DNA of 12,582 nt. Source: CAZECE01 sp964510525 (GTDB lineage: Bacteria; Pseudomonadota; Gammaproteobacteria; Pseudomonadales; JANQJO01). The stretch is taken from the NCBI GenBank assembly GCA_964510525.1, contig CAZECE010000088.1, positions 1-12,582 on the forward strand, in the 5' to 3' direction. How positions within the stretch are numbered: position 1 is the stretch's first letter; the number at the start of each line of letters is the position of its first letter. Shown piece after piece: positions 1-4,974 of the stretch. The translations under genes were made by a program, and so were the position numbers. The notes beneath the pieces are model-generated. The model had not been told where the DNA came from. It worked only from the letters and a program-made list of their open reading frames with translations, and searched no databases.

Positions 1-528
1 GTAATATTCGCAGGTGACGTCATGACCGGCTGCTGTTAGCAAATTCGCTAAGCTAGCCCCATAAGCCGCGCCGCGTCCATGACCCACATGCAGCGGCCCA
101 GTAGGGTTGGCGGAAACAAATTCTAACAAGATGCGGTGTCCCGATTTAGGCGGTTGAGCACCGTATTCGGGGCCAGCTTCGAGTACTTTATGAATGGTTT
201 GAGCCTTAAACCCTTGGCCCATGTAAAAATTGATATGGCCTGGCCCTGCGATCTCGATTTTTTCGATAAAGTCGTCGCAGGCGGGATGCTGTTCCGCCAG
301 GCATGCAATGATTTGGGCCGCTAATTCTCTCGGATTTTTCTTGAGTTTTTTGGCCAGTGCGAGGGCAATACTGCTGGTGAAATCCCCAAACTTGGCATGG
401 CTGGGACGCCCCATGGGCAGGTTTTCTAAGCTGACAGAGTCAATTATGGATGCTGAGCTTTCTAGGCTGGCGGCTTGAATGACCTGGTGAACGGCGTTCA
501 GCAGGGTTTCTTTTAAATTCGGGTGCAT
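1..528 (-). CDS. argS: Arginyl-tRNA synthetase, N-terminal 176 residues (gene runs off the left edge)
   Basis: Class I aminoacyl-tRNA synthetase that attaches arginine to tRNA-Arg in the cytoplasm. Only the first 176 codons are in the window. Residues 1 to about 100 form the Arg-specific N-terminal domain (Add-1), ending in the family signature AGPGHINFYM near residues 94-103. The catalytic Rossmann fold then begins with EFVSANPTGPLHVGHGRGA (136-154), where H147-V-G-H150 is the class I HIGH motif. The ATG at 526-528 is the only reasonable start, because an in-frame stop lies two codons upstream and the N-terminus (MHPNLKETL) fits the family. No good Shine-Dalgarno sequence precedes it. It lies 28 bp downstream of priA on the same strand, so co-transcription is likely, as in Pseudomonas. 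The last visible residues (VTCEYY) lead into the expected continuation, with no sign of damage. Confidence 0.97.
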   Translation of the reverse strand, partial: MHPNLKETLLNAVHQVIQAASLESSASIIDSVSLENLPMGRPSHAKFGDFTSSIALALAKKLKKNPRELAAQIIACLAEQHPACDDFIEKIEIAGPGHINFYMGQGFKAQTIHKVLEAGPEYGAQPPKSGHRILLEFVSANPTGPLHVGHGRGAAYGASLANLLTAAGHDVTCEYY

Positions 529-530
529 AA

Positions 531-548
531 TTCAGATATATTCAGATA
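531..548. repeat. Short direct repeat at the argS translation start region
   Basis: TTCAGATA occurs at 531-538 and 541-548, a 10-bp period filling most of the 28-bp gap between priA and argS. On the coding (minus) strand this places two TATCTGAA copies just upstream of the argS ATG, where the ribosome binding site should be, which explains the lack of a Shine-Dalgarno. It may be chance. Confidence 0.6.
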
Positions 549-556
549 CATAAAGA

Positions 557-2965
557 TCAATACAGTTCGATCGGATCGACGTCCAATCGCCAACGCACTT
601 TTCTTGCGAGCGAGTGATTTTCCAACAGAGGTATCAACCTGTCCAGCAGTTTGTGTAATTGGGGGCGATGTTCGGCTTGCAACAGCAACTGGTATCGGGA
701 ATGACCGGCGCGCTTTTCCATTGGTGCGGCAACTGGCCCAAGGGCGGAAACGCTGCTGAGGCTGTTGTCTTGTTGCATCAGCTGTTGAGCACTTTGGACG
801 CAAAACGTCAACAGCTCTTGCGCCAAGGCTGGCCGTTGCGATTCCGATCGTAACAACGCCAAATGTTGGTAAGGCGGCAATTGCGTCAGCTGGCGCTCTT
901 CAAGCAAGGTTTGAGCAAAGGCTGCGTAGCCTTGGGAGAGCAGGGTGGTCAGAGTCGGGTGGCTGGGTTGGCGTGTTTGCAACCAAACTTCGCCGGCATG
1001 CTCAGCGCGCCCGGCTCGCCCGGCGACCTGCAGCGTCATTTGGGCGAGCCGCTCGCTGGCTCTGAAATCAATCGAGAACAGCCCGGTGTCGGCATCCACA
1101 ATGCAAACAAAGGTCACGTTGGGAAAGTGGTGACCTTTGGAAACCATCTGGGTGCCAATTAAAATTAACGGTTGCCCGGATTCCAGCAGCGAGAGTTGCT
1201 GCTTTAACAAGGCTTGGGTTCGCACCATGTCTCGATCGATGCGAACGGTTTGGGTATCTGGAAAAAGACTTTGAATGTCCGCTTCAATGCGCTCGGTGCC
1301 ATGTCCGATGTAATCCAGCTTGGTGCTGTCGCACTTCGGGCACTGAGTGGGCAGAGGCTGGGTGAATAAACAATGGTGACATTTTAACAGCTGCTTTTTT
1401 TTATGAACCGTGAAGTTGGCGTCGCAGTTGGGGCAGGGGAAGTTGTGGCCGCATTGATGACACATCATCAACGGAGCGTAGCCACGCCGATTCAGAAACA
1501 CCATGGCTTGTTTGTTGTCGGCCAGGGTGGCTTTGATTTTATCAATCACGGTTTGGCTCAAGCCGTGCTGTAGGGCTTGGCTGCGAATGTCGATTAATCG
1601 AATTTTGGGTGGTTGGCTGGTACCCGCGCGCTGCCTCAATGTCAGCTGCTGGTAACGCCCTTGTTCGCAGTTGTATAGGCTTTCCAGAGAGGGCGTAGCT
1701 GAGCCGAGCACAATCGTAGCGTTCAGCTGTTGCGCACGATAGACGCCGACGTCGCGTGCTGAATACGCAAATCGGTCTTGCTGTTTAAAAGAGGGGTCAT
1801 GCTCTTCATCGATGATGATGAGTCCGAGTTGCGCAAAGGGCAGAAAAACCGCGGATCGAGTCCCGATCAGAATTTTTGCGTGACCGAGTTTCGCTTGTGT
1901 CCAGGATTCTAGCTTTTGAGTTTCGGTGAGACCTGAATGGTACAGCGCAATGGGAACATTAAAGCGTTGCGTAAAGCGTTTGACTGTCTGGGGCGCAAGC
2001 GTAATTTCGGGCACCAACACCAAGGTTTGTTGCTCAGGCTTCAGGGCTTGAATCAGTTGCAAATACACCTCTGTTTTGCCAGAGCCGGTAATACCGTCCA
2101 ATAAAAAGCATTTAAACGTTTGCAGATGATCACGGATCACCGTGAGTGCGTTTTGTTGCTCCTCGTTAAGACTCAAAGGCGCTTCTTTTAAAATCGAGGA
2201 GGGTGTTGAAGTTGGCGTTGAGGTGGGTGTTAATGAGGTGTTTGATGCGATTGGCTTGGCCGCAAATTTGGGCAGTGAAAACGGTGCGATGAGTGCTTTT
2301 TGGGTTAGATTTTTTAAGGTCGCACTCGTCACACCCAGCCCTTTGAGCACTTGAGTGGAGAGCCCATCAGGATGCTCTCTGAACAGGCTGAGGGCGTCTC
2401 TTTGTTTGCTTTGGTTTTTTTTAAATGTCTCTAGCAACAGGCTGTGGCCCGTTTCGGTGGCCCGAAAGCCTGGGGTATGGCTGGCAATGGCCTCGCCCAG
2501 CCGTAATTTTTTGGGGATGGCGGCGGCCAGTACGTCTCCGAGGCTGTGATGGTAGTATCGACTTGACCATTGCAGGCAGTGCAGTAACGGGCTGTCCCAC
2601 AGCGGTTGGGCGTCAATGATGCGCACCGCGGCTTTAAGCTCAAACGATTCGTCGGTTTTGCGGTTGGTTGGGCTGATGACTTCAACTAAGTAACCAATAA
2701 GTGTCCGGGTACCAAACGGCAGCTCAAGACGGATACCGGGTGTTAGAGTACTTAGGTTCGTGTGAGGGGGAGGCAAGTGAGGGGGAGGCAGATAGTCGAA
2801 CAGCTTATTTAGGGTGACGGCCAACGCACAACGTAGAGTGGCCGACTCTTGTTGAGGCTGGGTTTGTTGGGACTGGGTTTGTTGGTACTGAGTTTGTTGA
2901 GGCTGTGTTGGAAGCGCCGCTGGTTTTTTGCTAATATCACCTGTCCGTAATTTAGTTTTGGTCAT
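557..2965 (-). CDS. priA: Primosomal protein N' (replication restart helicase PriA)
   Basis: 3'-to-5' superfamily 2 DNA helicase that recognises stalled forks and reloads the replicative helicase. The protein has 802 residues (E. coli about 730). Visible parts are: the N-terminal 3'-DNA-binding domain starting near residue 43 (LRCALAV..FDYLPPP); a winged helix to about 230; Walker A GITGSGKTE (291-299); the DEEH box (386-389); GSATPS (421-426); eight zinc-binding cysteines at 502, 505, 511, 514, 529, 532, 542 and 545; GTQMVSKGHHFP (604-615); motif VI QVAGRAGRA (646-654); and the C-terminal RWRLDVDP. The frame stays open upstream to 3268, but that part is antisense to rpmE and does not resemble PriA, so I chose the ATG at 2965. 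Residues 1-41 are a glutamine-rich extension absent from E. coli PriA, so a later start cannot be excluded. Two other low-complexity segments (59-68 and 241-257) add to the length. Confidence 0.97.
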   Translation of the reverse strand: MTKTKLRTGDISKKPAALPTQPQQTQYQQTQSQQTQPQQESATLRCALAVTLNKLFDYLPPPHLPPPHTNLSTLTPGIRLELPFGTRTLIGYLVEVISPTNRKTDESFELKAAVRIIDAQPLWDSPLLHCLQWSSRYYHHSLGDVLAAAIPKKLRLGEAIASHTPGFRATETGHSLLLETFKKNQSKQRDALSLFREHPDGLSTQVLKGLGVTSATLKNLTQKALIAPFSLPKFAAKPIASNTSLTPTSTPTSTPSSILKEAPLSLNEEQQNALTVIRDHLQTFKCFLLDGITGSGKTEVYLQLIQALKPEQQTLVLVPEITLAPQTVKRFTQRFNVPIALYHSGLTETQKLESWTQAKLGHAKILIGTRSAVFLPFAQLGLIIIDEEHDPSFKQQDRFAYSARDVGVYRAQQLNATIVLGSATPSLESLYNCEQGRYQQLTLRQRAGTSQPPKIRLIDIRSQALQHGLSQTVIDKIKATLADNKQAMVFLNRRGYAPLMMCHQCGHNFPCPNCDANFTVHKKKQLLKCHHCLFTQPLPTQCPKCDSTKLDYIGHGTERIEADIQSLFPDTQTVRIDRDMVRTQALLKQQLSLLESGQPLILIGTQMVSKGHHFPNVTFVCIVDADTGLFSIDFRASERLAQMTLQVAGRAGRAEHAGEVWLQTRQPSHPTLTTLLSQGYAAFAQTLLEERQLTQLPPYQHLALLRSESQRPALAQELLTFCVQSAQQLMQQDNSLSSVSALGPVAAPMEKRAGHSRYQLLLQAEHRPQLHKLLDRLIPLLENHSLARKVRWRLDVDPIELY
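2195..2245 (-). repeat. Thr/Pro/Ser-rich linker repeat in priA
   Basis: PriA residues 241-257 are a low-complexity run containing PTSTPTSTP, built from related ACnCC and TCAAC codon blocks. It lies between the winged-helix domain and the helicase core (Walker A at 291) and most likely forms a flexible interdomain linker. Confidence 0.75.
2762..2791 (-). repeat. Two-copy 15-bp direct repeat in priA (LPPPH twice)
   Basis: On the plus strand GTGAGGGGGAGGCA occurs twice in direct succession (2762-2775 and 2777-2790). It encodes LPPPH-LPPPH at PriA residues 59-68. The segment sits in a loop of the 3'-DNA-binding domain just after the conserved FDYLP. It is a clean in-frame duplication differing only at the last base of the unit. 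Confidence 0.9.
2849..2908 (-). repeat. Four-copy 15-bp tandem repeat in the 5' end of priA
   Basis: Read on the minus strand, four consecutive 15-nt units of the form ACnCAGnnnCAACAA encode residues 20-39 of PriA as TQxQQ, with x = P, Y, S and P. The first and fourth units differ at one base (ACACAG versus ACCCAG). The repeat is in frame, so unit gain or loss would keep the reading frame. Confidence 0.9.
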
Positions 2966-3121
2966 AAAGTGTTCTTTTTGTCTGTTTGTTGACCCGCTGA
3001 TTGGCTCTCTCTCCCATTTGATAATTTGATAACGGGTGAGCAGGATTGGTGGCTCGATAACACGGCGAATCACTCTATCAGATCTTAACGTTTCATTCTG
3101 GTTATTGTAAGGAAGTTTCTG
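2966..3121. promoter_or_regulatory. Divergent priA / rpmE upstream region
   Basis: These 156 bp must hold the control signals for priA (minus) and rpmE (plus). The best plus-strand candidate is a -10-like GATAAT at 3020-3025 with a poor -35 CTGATT at 2997-3002 (17-bp spacer). A weak minus-strand candidate is TTACAA, 17 bp, TAAGAT, reading leftward from about 3109. The rpmE ribosome binding site AAGGAAG (3109-3115) is clear. Neither promoter is strong enough to assert, and no Zur-like operator was seen. Confidence 0.35.
3016..3031 (+). repeat. Perfect tandem octamer in the priA-rpmE spacer
   Basis: ATTTGATA is repeated head to tail (3016-3023 and 3024-3031) with no mismatch. The first copy overlaps the best -10-like hexamer upstream of rpmE, so the repeat could belong to promoter architecture or be a short slippage product. 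Confidence 0.8.
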
Positions 3122-3355
3122 ATGAAAGCAGGCATTCACCCTGAAGTACAAAAAATCACTGCGACCTGCAGCTGCGGCAACGTGATTGAAGTGGATTCGA
3201 CGATGAAAGAAGGCAGCATTCGATTGGATGTGTGTTCTAACTGTCATCCGTTTTACACTGGCAAACAAAAGATGCTGGATTCTGGTGGTCAGATTGATAA
3301 ATTCCAGCAGCGCTTCAAAGGCATCAAAACTCGTTCCAAAGCCGCTAACGGCTGA
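3122..3355 (+). CDS. rpmE: 50S ribosomal protein L31, zinc-binding (C+) type
   Basis: Ribosomal protein of the large subunit that forms the intersubunit bridge between the central protuberance of the 50S and the head of the 30S. It has 77 residues, close to the usual 70. It starts with the family hallmark MKAGIHPEVQ and contains C16-x-C18 and C38-x2-C41, the full zinc ligand set, so this is the zinc-containing form rather than the cysteine-free paralogue used under zinc limitation. HPFYTGKQK (42-50) is also typical. The Shine-Dalgarno AAGGAAG at 3109-3115 supports the ATG at 3122. The end of the gene overlaps one of two adjacent hairpins. Overlapping ORFs in other frames, including the upstream extension of priA, are shadows. 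Confidence 0.97.
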   Translation: MKAGIHPEVQKITATCSCGNVIEVDSTMKEGSIRLDVCSNCHPFYTGKQKMLDSGGQIDKFQQRFKGIKTRSKAANG

Positions 3356-3373
3356 TCTTACCGTGAGTAAGAT
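3340..3373 (+). terminator. Two adjacent hairpins straddling the rpmE stop codon
   Basis: AGCCG-CTAA-CGGCT (3340-3353) is a perfect 5-bp stem with a 4-nt loop inside the last rpmE codons. ATCTTAC-CGTGA-GTAAGAT (3355-3373) is a perfect 7-bp stem with a 5-nt loop that starts at the last base of the TGA stop (3353-3355). No T-tract follows, so this is at best an atypical or leaky terminator, or an mRNA-stabilising structure between rpmE and maeB. Confidence 0.4.
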
Positions 3374-3427
3374 GGCTGTGAGAGTACAGCGAGTGAGTGA
3401 CTGGCCCCAATTTTAATACCCCAACCC

Positions 3428-4750
3428 ATGAGTACGTATATGATGGATCAATCGGCTAAAGATGATGAATTAAAAAAAGCGGCATTGGACTATCATGCGT
3501 TGCCTCGTCCGGGGAAGTTGTCTGTCGAGTTGACCAAACCGACGGAAACAGCGAAGGATTTGGCCTTGGCTTACAGTCCAGGGGTTGCTGAGCCGGTACG
3601 GGCGATTGCGAAAGACCCAGACTTGGCTTACACCTACACCAATAAATGCAACCTGGTGGCGGTTATTTCAAACGGCACCGCTATTTTAGGTTTGGGGCAT
3701 TTGGGGGGGGTGGCCAGTAAGCCGGTGATGGAAGGCAAAGGTGTTTTGTTTAAACGTTTCGCGGGGGTTGATGTGTTCGACATCGAAGTCGATGCCGATG
3801 ACCCTGAGCAATTCATCGAAACGGTTAAACGTATAGCGCCTACCTTCGGTGGCATTAACTTAGAAGACATTAAAGCTCCAGAGTGTTTTGAGATTGAACG
3901 CTGTTTGCAAGAGACGTGTAACATTCCGGTTTTCCATGACGATCAACACGGCACGGCCATTATTGTCGCGGCGGGATTGTTGAACGCGCTGGAACTGCAA
4001 GGCAAAGCCTTGGCTGACAGCGTGATCGTTTGTGTGGGCGCGGGTGCGGCTGGGGTGGCCTCGATTCGATTGCTGGTCTCGATGGGGGCTAAGTTAGAAA
4101 ATATTTACATGATTGATCGCAAGGGCGTGATTCATTCGGATCGCAATGATTTGAATCAACACAAGGCATTTTTTGCGAACAAGACCGACAAGCGGACGTT
4201 GGAAGACGCACTGGAAGGTGCGGATGTCTTTATTGGTGTCTCATCGGCGAATTTATTGACGCCTGAATTACTCAACAAAATGAACGAAAAGCCGGTGGTG
4301 TTTGCTTTAGCCAACCCGGACCCAGAAATTCGCCCTGAATTGGCGTACAAAATTCGCGATGATTTGATTATTGCCACTGGGCGCAGCGATTACCCGAACC
4401 AGGTCAATAACGTGTTAGGGTTTCCCTTTATCTTTCGGGGCGCTCTGGATGTGCGTGCGACCTGTATCAATGAAGAGATGAAAATTGCGGCTGTCAAAGC
4501 CATTCAATCTCTCGCCAAAGAGGTCATGCCACAAGAGGTTATTGATGCCTACGATGGCCAGAAACTGTCGTTTGGCCGAGATTATATTATCCCCAAACCC
4601 ATGGATACACGTCTGTTGGGAAGGGTGTCTGCTGCTGTTGCTAGAGCAGCCGTTGACAGCGGCGTCGCGCGCTTGCCGTATCCGGCGCACTACCCACTGG
4701 GCTGTGTCAGTGCCGAGAGCGCTGCAACGTCCACCGAAGTCACTGCGTAA
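3428..4750 (+). CDS. maeB: Malic enzyme, short form (probably NADP-dependent)
   Basis: Oxidative decarboxylation of malate to pyruvate with reduction of NAD(P), feeding gluconeogenic and NADPH-producing metabolism in the cytoplasm. The protein has 440 residues: an N-terminal malic domain (to about 185) and a C-terminal NAD-binding domain (about 186-420). It lacks the phosphotransacetylase-like half of the roughly 760-residue enterobacterial MaeB. Visible active-site elements are Y49 in AYSPGV, K98/K104 in SKPVMEGKG, metal ligands in NLEDIKAPE (144-152) and FHDDQHGTA (169-177), the dinucleotide loop GAGAAG (204-209), and SDYPNQVNNVLGFPFIFRGALD from about 320. The usual GN(I/L)GA before the catalytic lysine reads GHLGG here. 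The ATG at 3428 has no clear Shine-Dalgarno, ATGs at 3440 and 3443 are alternatives, and a stop at 3398 rules out longer forms. Cofactor preference is inferred from the family. Confidence 0.95.
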   Translation: MSTYMMDQSAKDDELKKAALDYHALPRPGKLSVELTKPTETAKDLALAYSPGVAEPVRAIAKDPDLAYTYTNKCNLVAVISNGTAILGLGHLGGVASKPVMEGKGVLFKRFAGVDVFDIEVDADDPEQFIETVKRIAPTFGGINLEDIKAPECFEIERCLQETCNIPVFHDDQHGTAIIVAAGLLNALELQGKALADSVIVCVGAGAAGVASIRLLVSMGAKLENIYMIDRKGVIHSDRNDLNQHKAFFANKTDKRTLEDALEGADVFIGVSSANLLTPELLNKMNEKPVVFALANPDPEIRPELAYKIRDDLIIATGRSDYPNQVNNVLGFPFIFRGALDVRATCINEEMKIAAVKAIQSLAKEVMPQEVIDAYDGQKLSFGRDYIIPKPMDTRLLGRVSAAVARAAVDSGVARLPYPAHYPLGCVSAESAATSTEVTA

Positions 4751-4830
4751 CTTCCCTTTCTGCCCATCCGCCCTCCCGCGCACCCAAAAAACTGTAAATC
4801 GTTTTAAAATCAGGGTGTTAGGATTTAGGT

Positions 4831-4849
4831 GAGCGCTTCAAAAGTGCTC
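4831..4849 (+). terminator. Candidate weak terminator hairpin after maeB
   Basis: GAGCGCTT-CAA-AAGTGCTC forms an 8-bp stem with one G-T wobble and a 3-nt loop, 81 bp after the maeB stop. Only TTGT follows, so the U-tract is poor. The right arm GTGCTC can pair instead with GAGCAC at 4875-4880. Confidence 0.35.
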
Positions 4850-4877
4850 TTGTAGAGGCTGTGTTGTCAATGGTGAG

Positions 4878-4919
4878 CACAATAAGCGAATAATCGCACA
4901 TCACAATAAGAGAATAATC
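4878..4919 (+). repeat. 18-bp direct repeat, 24-bp period, in the maeB-ponA spacer
   Basis: CACAATAAGCGAATAATC (4878-4895) and CACAATAAGAGAATAATC (4902-4919) match at 17 of 18 positions. The first copy also contains the small inverted repeat GCGA-ATAA-TCGC (4886-4897). Function unknown; it lies between two convergent genes. Confidence 0.85.
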
Positions 4920-4939
4920 CTACGGTATAACGGGTGGAT

Positions 4940-4968
4940 AAAAAACACCGGTAATACACCTCGGTTTT
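4940..4968 (-). terminator. Candidate ponA terminator
   Basis: On the minus strand, a few bases after the ponA stop, AAAACCG pairs with CGGT(G)TTT around an 11-nt loop and is followed by a run of T. The stem has a bulge and only four strong pairs, so this is a weak prediction supported mainly by position and the T-tract. Confidence 0.35.
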
Positions 4969-4974
4969 AAAAAA

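Noticed and set aside
863..1162. 99-residue plus-strand open frame inside priA
   Set aside because: Antisense to conserved helicase motifs of priA; no independent coding evidence.
2966..3268. Upstream extension of the priA frame, adding 101 residues
   Set aside because: It runs antisense through rpmE, has no similarity to PriA N-termini and no ribosome binding site; the ATG at 2965 is the better start.
4415..4783. 122-residue minus-strand open frame antisense to the end of maeB
   Set aside because: It is a shadow of the strongly supported maeB gene and resembles no protein family.
4933..4941. GGTGGATAA, a near match to the DnaA box (TTATCCACC on the minus strand)
   Set aside because: One isolated imperfect box with no cluster, no dnaA/gyrB context and no unwinding element; not an origin.
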